Shown: one piece after another, positions 33,156 to 41,829 of the stretch
How the letters are laid out: each line of letters opens with the position of its first letter
How positions within the stretch are numbered: position 1 is the first letter of the stretch
Assembly: GCF_000368145.1 (NCBI RefSeq)
Contig: NZ_KB849287.1
Location: 62,001-126,000, forward strand
DNA: 64,000 bases
Direction: 5' to 3'
Origin: Acinetobacter guillouiae CIP 63.46
GTDB lineage: Bacteria; Pseudomonadota; Gammaproteobacteria; Pseudomonadales; Moraxellaceae
Program-made: the position numbers and the translations under genes
Notes under the pieces: generated by a model
What the model saw: the letters and a program-made list of their open reading frames with translations, nothing else
Database searches by the model: none
Told to the model about the DNA's origin: nothing

Positions 33156-33213
33156 GGTGGGGTAGCCAAAAAGATTGCCCACCGCTAATGGTTTAATTTA
33201 GTGGGGCATTTTT
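33156..33213 (+). promoter_or_regulatory. Alternative hairpins between czcI and czcC
   Basis: GGTGGG (33156-33161) can pair with CCCACC (33178-33183), while GCCCAC (33177-33182) can pair with GTGGGGC (33201-33207), followed by ATTTTT up to the czcC ATG at 33214. The two foldings exclude each other, and the second resembles a terminator, so this could be an attenuator. Confidence 0.4.
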
Positions 33214-34578
33214 ATGTCAAAAGAAATACGTAATTTAGTACAAAAGCCTGTATTTGGTTTTAGGCCGTCTTTGCTCGGTGCACTGATGTTGAGTGTGATG
33301 TCATCTCTTAGTTGGGCAGACAACCCATCTCAAGCATTAACGTTACAACAGGCAATTGCAAAAACTGAGCAATATCAGCAAACGCAGAACGTCTGGCAAA
33401 CACAGCAACAAATTGCAACGGCGAACATCAAACAAGCAAAACTGTGGACAAATCCAGAGTTATCCGTATCGCAAACGGGTTTTGGTTCCAATCAAGATCA
33501 AGAGCTTTCAATTGGTGTTTCTCAACGATTGGATATTTTTGGTGAACGTAAGTCAGCACAGAGGTTGGCACAACTTTCAAAAGATCAAAGTGACTTAAAT
33601 CAGCGGATTTATCAGGCTCAACTTGAATTGGCTGTGAAATACCAATGGTCACAGCTCGCGATTTTTGAGTTAGAACGCAACGTGGTTCAAGAGCAGCTCA
33701 ACGTCAGTGAAGAAAATCTGAATGCGATTCAGAAGCGCTATCAAGCCGGGAGTGTCGCTCAGGTTGATGTAGATCGTGCCAGACTGAGTCATGCAGAAAA
33801 TGCTCGCTTATATCGTCAAGCCGATTTGCAGGTGCAAGTTGCCAAGCAGCAATTGTCCAACCTTTGGGGGGATGCTGATAAATCGATTCGTATCGGTTTA
33901 AATCCTCAATCTTTATGGCCATCTTCGACACACCAACAGGTACAAGAATATCTCGCGGACAATCTTTTTGAAAAATCACGTCAGTTACAGGTGTTGCAGG
34001 CAAAAGCGACAGTGGCGCAATTAAAAGCTTCGGCACGGCCTAATCCGACTGTGAATTTAGGCGTGAATCGTAACCGATCACCTGAAAAATCGATTGACAA
34101 TACCTTAGTCGTGGGGGTTTCGATCCCATTGAATATTTTCAATCGCCAGCAATATGGTGTGCAAATTGCCCAAGCAAAGCAGGATTTACTCAGCAGACAA
34201 CAGGAATTTTATCTCCGCCAAAATGCTTTGCAGGTGGGAACATTATTGACTGAATTGCAAGGACTGGAAGTACAGTTTAAAGCAGTCGATGAGTCTCAGA
34301 TTCCGCTTGCAGCTCAGGTTCAACGTAAAACTTTGCAGGGGTTTACTGTCGGTAAATTTGCCGTTAACGATGTGCAACTCGCAACGTTACAGTTGCAAGA
34401 AGTGCGTTTGAGAAAAGTGCAATTATTGAAAGATGGCTGGCAACGTGCCATTGAAGCGGAAAGTCTGAGTCTGGGTATTGAACCAAGTCAAATCATGGCA
34501 AAAGACGCTTTAGCACAGATCAATCAGAGTTTATGGCAGGAAACACAAGCTTTACCAATCGTGGGTGGGGGAAATTAA
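33214..34578 (+). CDS. czcC: Outer-membrane factor CzcC (TolC family)
   Basis: A 454-residue TolC/OEP-type protein, the outer-membrane component of the RND metal efflux pump. The N-terminus includes a hydrophobic signal (GALMLSVMSSLSWA) followed by ALTLQQAIAKTEQ. The two helical repeats carry LWTNPELSVSQ and ARPNPTVNLGVN (the NPxL/NPxV-type motifs) and repeated Gln-rich heptads. It pairs with CzcB and CzcA immediately downstream; the czcB ATG lies one base beyond its stop. The start ATG 33214 follows the T-tract of a hairpin. Confidence 0.92.
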   Translation: MSKEIRNLVQKPVFGFRPSLLGALMLSVMSSLSWADNPSQALTLQQAIAKTEQYQQTQNVWQTQQQIATANIKQAKLWTNPELSVSQTGFGSNQDQELSIGVSQRLDIFGERKSAQRLAQLSKDQSDLNQRIYQAQLELAVKYQWSQLAIFELERNVVQEQLNVSEENLNAIQKRYQAGSVAQVDVDRARLSHAENARLYRQADLQVQVAKQQLSNLWGDADKSIRIGLNPQSLWPSSTHQQVQEYLADNLFEKSRQLQVLQAKATVAQLKASARPNPTVNLGVNRNRSPEKSIDNTLVVGVSIPLNIFNRQQYGVQIAQAKQDLLSRQQEFYLRQNALQVGTLLTELQGLEVQFKAVDESQIPLAAQVQRKTLQGFTVGKFAVNDVQLATLQLQEVRLRKVQLLKDGWQRAIEAESLSLGIEPSQIMAKDALAQINQSLWQETQALPIVGGGN

Positions 34579-34579
34579 T

Positions 34580-35884
34580 ATGCTGAATCAATTTAAATCT
34601 TTTAAACTTCAGAAAGGCAAAATTTCTCAACGCCTACTGATCATCATTACTATTGTGATGACTGCTCTTATTGCTATGGGTTTGTTCTTTTCATCTAAAA
34701 AAGCAAGTAGCAATGATGCTGGTGAAAATGAAGCAGGGCATGCTGAAGAAGGGCATTCACATGATGAAAATGCTAAGGGAACCACCAAAGACGGTGCTGA
34801 AGAAGCGAAGCACAGTGAAGAAGAGGGTGGCGAGAAAGAGAATGCTGAAGCCATTAGTCTGACCGCGCAACAGATTACTGAACAAGGAATCAAACTTGCT
34901 AAAGTAGAGATGGGCACTGTTACCAAATCAGCTTCTTATCCTGCAAAGGTTATGGTCAATACCGACCGTCAAGCACATGTATCACCTGCATTTAGTGGGC
35001 AGGTGGTTGCAGTCAATGTTGAGTTGGGACAGCGTGTGCAAAAAGGGCAGGCATTGGCGACCTTGGTGGTGCCTGATTTGGTTGATCAGCAGGCGAATTT
35101 ACAGGTCGCACAAACAAGCTTAGAGCTGGCACGTCAGGACTATGAACGAGAGCGTCAGTTATGGTCACAAGGTATTTCTGCCAAGCAGGATTATCAACGG
35201 GCTTACAATGCCTATAAACAAGCACAGATTCAGGTACAAGCAACCAGATCACGTTTATCTGCTTTTGGTGCCTCATCGAGCAGTAATGGTCGCTATGTTC
35301 TCACAGCACCAATCGCAGGCATCATCAGCAAAAAAGATTTGGTCATGGGTGAAAATGTACAGCTTGCCAGCCAGTTATTTATCATTGATCAACTGGATCA
35401 GCTATGGCTTGAATTTATTGTACCAAGTTCTGAGTTTTCAGCGATTGCACCCAATCAGCAGGTTGAATTTAAGTCACTGCAAACGGGGAATACTTTTAAA
35501 GCACAGATTCAAAGTTTAAATAGTGAAGCTGATTTGCAGACTGGACGTTTACAAGTGCGTGCCAAAGTATTGTCGAATGCGGCTGAATTACGTCCGAATT
35601 TGATGGTCAATGTTCAGCTACAACAGCAAGGCACTGCTCAAGCATTACGTGTACTCAAAAGTGCCATACAGAAAGTTGAAGGAAAGGATATTGTTTTCGT
35701 TTCCAGTGAACATGATAAGAAAATCGAGTTTACTGCACAGCCTGTTGTACTGGGTCAGGTATCTGGTGATGGTCAGTGGGTTGAAGTGAAGTCTGGTCTG
35801 ACTCAAGGTCAGCAATATGCAGGTCAGGGTAGCTTTTTGCTGAAATCTGAATTGGAAAAAGGAGAGGCGAGCCATGGGCATTAA
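34580..35884 (+). CDS. czcB: Periplasmic adaptor CzcB (HlyD/membrane-fusion protein)
   Basis: A 434-residue membrane-fusion protein anchored by an N-terminal segment (RLLIIITIVMTALIAMGLFF). A His/Glu-rich stretch (about residues 45-80; HAEEGHSHDEN and HSEEEGGEKEN) is typical of metal-specific adaptors. The coiled-coil hairpin (QQANLQVAQTSLELARQDYE) and lipoyl-type ends (VSPAFSGQVVAVNVELGQRV and YVLTAPIAGIISKKDLVMGE) follow. It links CzcA to CzcC. ATG 34580 has GGGGGA before it. Its 3' end overlaps czcA by 11 bases. Confidence 0.93.
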   Translation: MLNQFKSFKLQKGKISQRLLIIITIVMTALIAMGLFFSSKKASSNDAGENEAGHAEEGHSHDENAKGTTKDGAEEAKHSEEEGGEKENAEAISLTAQQITEQGIKLAKVEMGTVTKSASYPAKVMVNTDRQAHVSPAFSGQVVAVNVELGQRVQKGQALATLVVPDLVDQQANLQVAQTSLELARQDYERERQLWSQGISAKQDYQRAYNAYKQAQIQVQATRSRLSAFGASSSSNGRYVLTAPIAGIISKKDLVMGENVQLASQLFIIDQLDQLWLEFIVPSSEFSAIAPNQQVEFKSLQTGNTFKAQIQSLNSEADLQTGRLQVRAKVLSNAAELRPNLMVNVQLQQQGTAQALRVLKSAIQKVEGKDIVFVSSEHDKKIEFTAQPVVLGQVSGDGQWVEVKSGLTQGQQYAGQGSFLLKSELEKGEASHGH

Positions 35885-38800
35885 TGATTCTTCTGATTCT
35901 AAGTTAGATCTCGATGCGGATTCAGCATTACCTCAACCTGAAGGTTTATTTGATCGACTGATTCAATTTTCGATTAAAAATGCCATTTGGGTCATGCTGT
36001 TTATTGTGGCATGGATTGGCGTGGGGATTTACGGTTATCAAAAATTACCGATTGATGCTGTACCCGATATCACCAATACCCAAGTGCAAGTGAATACACA
36101 AGCGGCTGGTTTTACTGCATTAGAAGTTGAGCAAAGGATTACCTACCCCATCGAAACTGCGATGGCGGGTTTACCTAAGCTAGAGTTGACCCGTTCTATT
36201 TCCCGTTATGGTTTATCGCAAGTGACCATTATTTTTAAAGATGGGACGGATATTTATTGGGCACGACAACAGATTAATCAACGCTTACAAGAAGCCCAAA
36301 CCGAACTGCCAGATGATATTGCACCGACAATGTCTCCTGTATCGACAGGGCTGGGTGAGATTTATCAGTGGGTGATCAAGGCTGAGCCGAATGCGAAAAA
36401 ACCTGATGGTACGCCCTATACAGCGATGGATTTACGTGAAATTCAGGACTGGATTGTACGACCGCAGTTACAACGTGTTCCTGGTGTTGCAGAGGTCAAC
36501 TCCATTGGTGGCTTTAATAAAACCTATGTGGTCACGCCTGATTTAAATCGTTTGCAACAATTACAAATCCCTGTCAGTGATCTACAAAACGCTTTAACTG
36601 GAAACAATGAAAACCGTGGTGCTGGTTTTATTGAAACTAATGGGCAGCAATTGACAGTACGTGTTCCAGGAACCTTGAACAATATTGAAGATATTCAAAA
36701 TGTAAGTATCGGCAATAAAAATGGTTTTCCGATCCGAGTTGCAGATGTAGCGACTGTTTCGATTGGACATGATTTACGTACAGGTGGTGCAACTTACAAT
36801 GGCGAGGAAACAGTACTCGGTATCGCCATGATGATGATGGGTGAAAATAGCCGTACTGTGGCGAAATCAGTGGATGCCAAAATCAAGGAAGTTCAGCAGT
36901 CTTTACCGAAAGGTATTGTGATTCAAACCGTATATGACCGGACAGCTTTGGTCGAGCGTGCGATTAGTACAGTACAGAAGAACCTTGTAGAAGGGGCGAT
37001 TCTGGTCATTGTTATTTTGTTCCTATTTCTTGGTAATTTCCGTGCAGCGTTAATTACTGCGTGTGTGATTCCGTTATCGATGCTGTTTACTTTGGCGGGT
37101 ATGGCTGAGCAGAAAATTAGTGCCAATCTGATGAGCTTAGGCGCACTGGATTTCGGGATCATTGTGGATGGTGCAGTCGTTATTGTTGAAAACTGTATTC
37201 GGCGACTGGCAGAGGCACAGCATGCAAAAGGCAGATTACTTTCACGAGCAGAACGTTTTAAAGAAGTTTTTCTTGCGGCTAAACAGGCACGTCGCCCTTT
37301 AATCTTTGGTCAATTAATTATTCTGGTGGTGTACTTACCTATTTTTGCTCTGTCTGGTGTTGAAGCAAAACTCTTCCATCCGATGGCTATGACGGTGGTA
37401 TTGGCACTGGTGGGTGCAATCATTCTTTCTGTTACTTTTGTCCCTGCTGCAGTGGCTTTATTTGTTAATGGTGAAGTTAAAGAAACAGAAAGTCGCTGGA
37501 TGCTGTGGTTAAAGCAAAAATATGAAAAACTACTCAATTTAGCCTATAACTTCAGAATGTTAGTCGTCACCCTTGCTGTGAGTATTCTGTTTTTAACGGG
37601 CGTGCTTGCCACACAAATTGGCAGTGAATTTGCCCCCACCTTGAGTGAGGGCGATTTTGCAGTGCAACAAATGCGTTCGCCAAGTACTGGCCTAGAGCAG
37701 TCTTTACGTATGCAGGAGAATACTGAAAAGTTATTGCTCAAAGAGTTTCCAGAAATCAAAGCCATATTTGCCCGTACAGGGACGGCAGAAGTGGCAACAG
37801 ATGTCATGCCGCCTAATATTTCCGATGCTGTGGTGCTGTTAAAGCCACGTGATGAGTGGAAGAATCCAAAGCAAACAATTGATGAGCTACGTCAACGTAT
37901 GATTGCATTTCTTGGTACATTACCCGGAAATAATAGTGAGTTTTCTCAACCGATTGAGCTGCGTTTCAACGAATTAATTTCTGGTGTGCGAAGTGATGTG
38001 GGGATCAAGATTTTTGGCGATGATATGGAGGTGTTGAATCAGCAAGCCACTAAGATTGCACAACAAATCAAAGGGATTACTGGCGCAACTGCCGTCAATG
38101 TGGAACAGACTTCAGGCCTACCACTTTTAAATGTTGAAGTGAACAAAGCCGCGGCAGCGCAATATGGTCTGTCGGTGAGAGCGATTCAAGACTTGGTGGC
38201 AACCAGTGTCGGCGGGCAGAATGTTGGTCAGATCTTACAAGGTGACCGCCGTTTCGACTTTGTGATTCGTCTGGATGATGCTCAACGTACACCTGAACAT
38301 CTGGCCGTTTTACCTATTCAAACACCGAATGGTGGTCTAATCCAACTTCAGGATGTGGCTAAAGTTGAAAATATCCTCGGTATTAATCAGGTTAGTCGTG
38401 AAAATGGTAAACGTCGTGTCGTTGTGACCGCTAATGTCGAAGGGCGCGATTTGGGCTCATTTGTCACCGAATTACAATCGACTTTGGCGAAGCAGGAAAT
38501 GCCTGCGGGTTATTGGTTGAGTTATGGCGGACAGTTCGAAAACCTAACCTCTGCGAAGGCACGTATGCAGCTGGTCGTTCCTCTGGCGTTGATAACTATT
38601 TTTGTGTTGTTGATGGCCGTTTTCCATAACTTTAAGGAAAGTTTGCTGGTATTTACTGGTGTGCCATTTGCACTGTGTGGTGGTTTGATTGCACTGTGGC
38701 TTCGCGGTATACCATTGTCGATGTCTGCAGGTGTGGGCTTTATTGCGCTCTCAGGTGTGGCAGTATTAAATGGTTTGGTAATGTTGACCTTTATTAAGGA

Positions 38801-39065
38801 ATTACGTCAACAACTCGATGTTTATCAGGCCACATGGCAAGGTGCAATTTTACGTTTAAGGCCCGTATTGATGACGGCTTGTGTGGCATCGTTAGGTTTT
38901 GTGCCGATGGCGTTGGCTACAGGGACAGGTGCGGAAGTTCAGCGTCCACTGGCAACCGTGGTGATTGGCGGCATCATGTCATCCACCTTACTGACTTTGG
39001 TGATTTTACCGGTGATTTATCGCTGGATGAATGAACGTAAAGTTAAAGCACAAACGGATGGTTGA
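35874..39065 (+). CDS. czcA: CzcA-type RND heavy-metal efflux transporter
   Basis: A 1063-residue RND pump, the length usual for CzcA. The signature DFGIIVDGAVVIVEN in TM4 matches the HME1 motif of Co/Zn/Cd transporters, and the first membrane segment AIWVMLFIVAWIGVGIYGYQ and YRLPID-like KLPIDAVPDITNTQVQVNT are typical. Two large periplasmic loops and twelve membrane segments are expected and visible as hydrophobic stretches (for example LVEGAILVIVILFLFLGNF). It exports divalent cations, driven by protons. The order czcI-czcC-czcB-czcA is complete. No czcRS genes lie beside it. Confidence 0.95.
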   Translation: MGINDSSDSKLDLDADSALPQPEGLFDRLIQFSIKNAIWVMLFIVAWIGVGIYGYQKLPIDAVPDITNTQVQVNTQAAGFTALEVEQRITYPIETAMAGLPKLELTRSISRYGLSQVTIIFKDGTDIYWARQQINQRLQEAQTELPDDIAPTMSPVSTGLGEIYQWVIKAEPNAKKPDGTPYTAMDLREIQDWIVRPQLQRVPGVAEVNSIGGFNKTYVVTPDLNRLQQLQIPVSDLQNALTGNNENRGAGFIETNGQQLTVRVPGTLNNIEDIQNVSIGNKNGFPIRVADVATVSIGHDLRTGGATYNGEETVLGIAMMMMGENSRTVAKSVDAKIKEVQQSLPKGIVIQTVYDRTALVERAISTVQKNLVEGAILVIVILFLFLGNFRAALITACVIPLSMLFTLAGMAEQKISANLMSLGALDFGIIVDGAVVIVENCIRRLAEAQHAKGRLLSRAERFKEVFLAAKQARRPLIFGQLIILVVYLPIFALSGVEAKLFHPMAMTVVLALVGAIILSVTFVPAAVALFVNGEVKETESRWMLWLKQKYEKLLNLAYNFRMLVVTLAVSILFLTGVLATQIGSEFAPTLSEGDFAVQQMRSPSTGLEQSLRMQENTEKLLLKEFPEIKAIFARTGTAEVATDVMPPNISDAVVLLKPRDEWKNPKQTIDELRQRMIAFLGTLPGNNSEFSQPIELRFNELISGVRSDVGIKIFGDDMEVLNQQATKIAQQIKGITGATAVNVEQTSGLPLLNVEVNKAAAAQYGLSVRAIQDLVATSVGGQNVGQILQGDRRFDFVIRLDDAQRTPEHLAVLPIQTPNGGLIQLQDVAKVENILGINQVSRENGKRRVVVTANVEGRDLGSFVTELQSTLAKQEMPAGYWLSYGGQFENLTSAKARMQLVVPLALITIFVLLMAVFHNFKESLLVFTGVPFALCGGLIALWLRGIPLSMSAGVGFIALSGVAVLNGLVMLTFIKELRQQLDVYQATWQGAILRLRPVLMTACVASLGFVPMALATGTGAEVQRPLATVVIGGIMSSTLLTLVILPVIYRWMNERKVKAQTDG

Positions 39066-39083
39066 TCGTTAATTTAAAAATAA

Positions 39084-39113
39084 CCTCACCGTTCTTAGCC
39101 AAGAAGGGTGAGG
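39084..39113 (-). terminator. Hairpin between czcA and the DUF4198 gene
   Basis: CCTCACC (39084-39090) and GGTGAGG (39107-39113) with an inner TTCTT/AAGAA stem form a long hairpin. The T-rich stretch (TTATTTTTAAATT) lies on the minus-strand side, so it best serves the DUF4198 gene. Confidence 0.65.
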
Positions 39114-39137
39114 CATTGAAACTGTATAGACAGTTTA

Positions 39138-39938
39138 TTATTGGCTAACAGGCAATACACCTAAACTAATGATGGTGTAATTTTGATTTACAGGTTGAGT
39201 GGTTTGGTTAAATGCTTCACTGATTTCAAGCAGATATTGCCCTGAATAAGGAAAAGTGACTGTCGCTGAACCATCTTGAGCAACCGGAACTTTTTGCGCT
39301 TGTTTATCGGTTTGCCCTTGAGCACGGATGAGCAGTTCAGCATTTTTGAGTGCTTGTCCTGATTTTTTAATCAAGATTTGTACAGGTTGCTGCGCAGTAA
39401 TGCTGTTGGGGTGGGTTTTAAATTCGACTTGTATTGCAGCATCAGTGTTGTTTTGAATAGGTGACGTTTTTTCTTTAGAAATATAGCTTTGGATTGACCA
39501 TTCTCGGTTAATGGTGATCGGTACAGGCGGTTTCTTAAAGTCAGCAGGAATCACATATTCGCGCTCAGCGATCTTACCTGCTTTCTCAGCAGGGACATCA
39601 AAAAGCATTTTCCATTCTTTATTATGTTGGACATATTTGAGTGGGAAAGACGCTTTGCTGAACAGGTGATAGGTGCCTGCTTGTGGTAAGGCTAAGTCAA
39701 ACACCGTAGCCGATTTTAAAGTGCTTGCAGCTTCAACTTGTAACTTGCTTTGATCTGGTTGAATCACGTTGAGTGCGGTTTGTTTCATGGCATGTTCTGC
39801 ATTTAGTGCTTCTTCAGCATAGGATGCAATCACTGGGATTTGTGTATTTGTGGTGTTATAGCCCAGAGGTGCAACATAGGGTTCATGTGCATAACTATAA
39901 GAGCAAAGAAGTACAGAAAGGTAGAGGTATTTTTTCAT
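39138..39938 (-). CDS. DUF4198 periplasmic protein
   Basis: A 266-residue exported protein with signal peptide MKKYLYLSVLLCSYSYA, giving HEPYVAPLGY at the mature end. The body is a beta-sandwich in the DUF4198 pattern (HEPYVAP, then LPQAGTYHLF, then IKKSGQALKNAELLIRAQGQ and the C-terminal VTFPYSGQYLLEISE). DUF4198 proteins are often encoded beside metal transporters (nickel or cobalt), and some are predicted metal-binding. Its divergent partner is a CDF metal transporter, with a Fur-like palindrome between the two. Function otherwise unknown. Confidence 0.75.
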   Translation of the reverse strand: MKKYLYLSVLLCSYSYAHEPYVAPLGYNTTNTQIPVIASYAEEALNAEHAMKQTALNVIQPDQSKLQVEAASTLKSATVFDLALPQAGTYHLFSKASFPLKYVQHNKEWKMLFDVPAEKAGKIAEREYVIPADFKKPPVPITINREWSIQSYISKEKTSPIQNNTDAAIQVEFKTHPNSITAQQPVQILIKKSGQALKNAELLIRAQGQTDKQAQKVPVAQDGSATVTFPYSGQYLLEISEAFNQTTQPVNQNYTIISLGVLPVSQ

Positions 39939-40006
39939 TGTCGATATTCCATTAACAGGGGTATTTGAACTGTGGAAAATATAGTCGCCATTATATAGAA
40001 GAAACC

Positions 40007-40041
40007 TTATTATTGATAATAATAATTATTATCAATAATAA
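40007..40041. promoter_or_regulatory. Fur-like palindrome between the DUF4198 and czcD genes
   Basis: A perfect palindrome of 35 bases with a one-base centre (A40024). Its core GATAATAATAATTATTATC (40015-40033) differs from the E. coli Fur consensus at two of 19 positions. It lies 69 bases from the DUF4198 start and 50 bases from the czcD start. A second palindrome, AAAATATTCAATATTTT, is at 40048-40064. Confidence 0.8.
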
Positions 40042-40047
40042 ATAGAA

Positions 40048-40064
40048 AAAATATTCAATATTTT
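40048..40064. promoter_or_regulatory. Second palindrome before czcD
   Basis: AAAATATT-C-AATATTTT, perfect arms of eight bases, between the Fur-like box and the czcD ribosome-binding site. It may overlap the transcription start. Confidence 0.4.
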
Positions 40065-40090
40065 GATAAAACAAAATCAGAGGTATGAAC

Positions 40091-41059
40091 ATGAGTGAAC
40101 AACAAGGGCATGATCATAGTCATGCTGTCGTCACAGAAGGAAATGTAAAAAAACTAACCTTTGCATTGGCGTTAACCAGTACCTTTCTAATTGTTGAAGT
40201 GATTGCGGGTTTCATGACGCAAAGCTTGGCTTTATTGTCCGATGCAGCACATATGTTTACTGATGCAGTAGCATTGGCAATTGCATTGGTTGCCATCAAA
40301 ATTGGTAAATTACCCGCAGATGATAAACGGACCTTTGGCTATCAGCGTTTTGAAATTTTAGCAGCGCTGTTTAATGCCATGATGCTGTTTGTGGTTGCAA
40401 TTTATATTCTCTATGAGGCGTATCAGCGCTTTAGCCAACCCCCTGAAATTCAGAGTGTCGGTATGATGGTTGTGGCGGTTATTGGGTTGGTGATTAACCT
40501 CATTTCAATGAAGATTTTATTCTCCAGTTCAAAGGAAAGCCTCAATATAAAAGGTGCTTATCTGGAAGTATTGAGTGATGCACTCGGTTCTGTGGGGGTG
40601 ATCATCGGGGGCGCAATTATTTATTTCACTGGCTGGATGTGGGTGGATACGATTATTGCTGTACTCATTGGCTTTTGGGTCTTACCAAGAACATGGGTTC
40701 TGCTAAAACAAAGTATCAATATCTTACTGGAAGGTGTGCCTGAGGAAATTGATATTGAAAAATTACGTAATGATCTTTTATCGGTTAAAGGTGTAGAAAG
40801 TATTCATCAACTTAAGGTTTGGGCCATTACATCTAAAAATGTGCATCTGACAGTACATTTATTTGCACCAGAAGCGGATCGGAATCAAGTGTATCAACAG
40901 GTCATGGAAATGCTCAGCCATCAACATGGGATTACTGAGATGACGCTACAAATTGAAGACAATGAGTGTATGGTGCATTCGCATGAATCAGATGGGCATG
41001 ATCACAGTAATGCTGATGATGACACACATACAGATGAAGCAAAAAACCATTCACATTAA
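40091..41059 (+). CDS. czcD: Cation diffusion facilitator CzcD
   Basis: A 322-residue CDF transporter. It begins with a His-rich stretch (QGHDHSHAVV), has six membrane segments starting with FALALTSTFLIVEVIAGF, and the metal site motif SDAAHMFTDA with the later SDALGSVGVI. The cytosolic C-terminal domain is followed by another His/Asp-rich tail (HSHESDGHDHSN). These features fit zinc/cobalt/cadmium export into the periplasm, cooperating with CzcCBA. The ATG at 40091 has AGAGG seven bases before it; an ATG at 40085 is too close to that site. The Fur-like palindrome lies 50 bases upstream. Confidence 0.92.
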   Translation: MSEQQGHDHSHAVVTEGNVKKLTFALALTSTFLIVEVIAGFMTQSLALLSDAAHMFTDAVALAIALVAIKIGKLPADDKRTFGYQRFEILAALFNAMMLFVVAIYILYEAYQRFSQPPEIQSVGMMVVAVIGLVINLISMKILFSSSKESLNIKGAYLEVLSDALGSVGVIIGGAIIYFTGWMWVDTIIAVLIGFWVLPRTWVLLKQSINILLEGVPEEIDIEKLRNDLLSVKGVESIHQLKVWAITSKNVHLTVHLFAPEADRNQVYQQVMEMLSHQHGITEMTLQIEDNECMVHSHESDGHDHSNADDDTHTDEAKNHSH

Positions 41060-41099
41060 GGTGAATGGTTTGATTTGAACATGAGGCAAAGCTGAAGGA

Positions 41100-41441
41100 T
41101 TAGATTTGCCACTCATGATTGCAGTCACGGCACTTCCAGCTTTTATTGGCTTGCATAAATGATTGCATTGATATTTTAAAATCAGGCAGATCACGCCAAA
41201 ACATTACCCCTGCAATCACAGCTGCAATGAAGACCACAACTGTTGCAATTTGCAATGTTTGACCTGCACCGTTGCTGAAAATCCACATCACAATACTAAT
41301 GACGACCAGTAACAACAAAATAAACAGTAACGGAATCAAAAATACCAAGCTTTTTGGAACAACAGGACGTACAGCAGGCGTATTCCCATGGGTAACAGGC
41401 AAGATTTTTCGACTTTGGCACTTTGGACATTGGTATTGCAT
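41100..41441 (-). CDS. Zinc-ribbon membrane protein of unknown function
   Basis: A 113-residue protein with a CxxC pair at each end (CPKCQ near residue 5, and CRDCNHEW near residue 105) and two membrane segments between (about 33-55 and 67-87). The arrangement suggests that both termini are on the same side and that the four cysteines bind one zinc. I do not recognise a named family. Start ATG 41439-41441. It is convergent with czcD. Confidence 0.65.
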   Translation of the reverse strand: MQYQCPKCQSRKILPVTHGNTPAVRPVVPKSLVFLIPLLFILLLLVVISIVMWIFSNGAGQTLQIATVVVFIAAVIAGVMFWRDLPDFKISMQSFMQANKSWKCRDCNHEWQI

Positions 41442-41537
41442 GGTGGCTCCACATTTATAATCTAAGCATATTCTAATCGTTCTATTTTAGAATGCAAAAA
41501 AGACTGAATTGCAGCTTAAAAGCAAAATTTAGGCAAT

Positions 41538-41570
41538 AAAAAACCCAAGTCATTGTGCTTGGGTTTTTTA
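41538..41570 (-). terminator. Terminator downstream of the tRNA pair
   Basis: AAAAAACCCAAG, loop TCATTGTG, CTTGGGTTTTTT. It lies 24 bases after the tRNA-Glu end on the minus strand; the same hairpin works on the other strand. Confidence 0.9.
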
Positions 41571-41593
41571 CAAAGATGTCGCCATCTTGAATA

Positions 41594-41669
41594 TGGCGTC
41601 CCTACGGGGATTCGAACCCCGGTTACCGCCGTGAAAGGGCGATGTCCTAGGCCTCTAGACGATAGGGAC
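41594..41669 (-). tRNA. tRNA-Glu (anticodon TTC)
   Basis: A 76-base cloverleaf with encoded CCA. Acceptor GTCCCTA/TAGGGAC with G discriminator, anticodon loop CTTTCAC holding TTC, T arm CGGGG-TTCGAAT-CCCCG. It lies 26 bases after tRNA-Ala on the same strand and near gltX, which charges it. Confidence 0.97.
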
Positions 41670-41695
41670 AAGTGAGGCAACACAGGTAAAACTTT

Positions 41696-41771
41696 TGGTG
41701 GAGTCAAGGAGGATCGAACTCCTGACCTCTACAATGCCATTGTAGCGCTCTACCAACTGAGCTATAACCCC
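41696..41771 (-). tRNA. tRNA-Ala (anticodon GGC)
   Basis: A 76-base cloverleaf with CCA. Acceptor GGGGTTA / TGACTCC including the G3:U70 alanine identity pair, anticodon loop ATGGCAT with GGC, T arm AGGAG-TTCGATC-CTCCT. It is followed by tRNA-Glu in the same direction, probably one transcript with gltX upstream. Confidence 0.95.
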
Positions 41772-41829
41772 CAGTCTGTGTGAGCGCAATATTAGGGATA
41801 TTGCGCTCACACGTCAACAGAAAATTTAA

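Noticed and set aside
40007-40041. Palindrome read as a Zur or MntR box
   Set aside because: The core follows the GATAAT-type Fur pattern far better than the usual Zur or MntR consensus; kept as Fur-like with Zur as a stated alternative.
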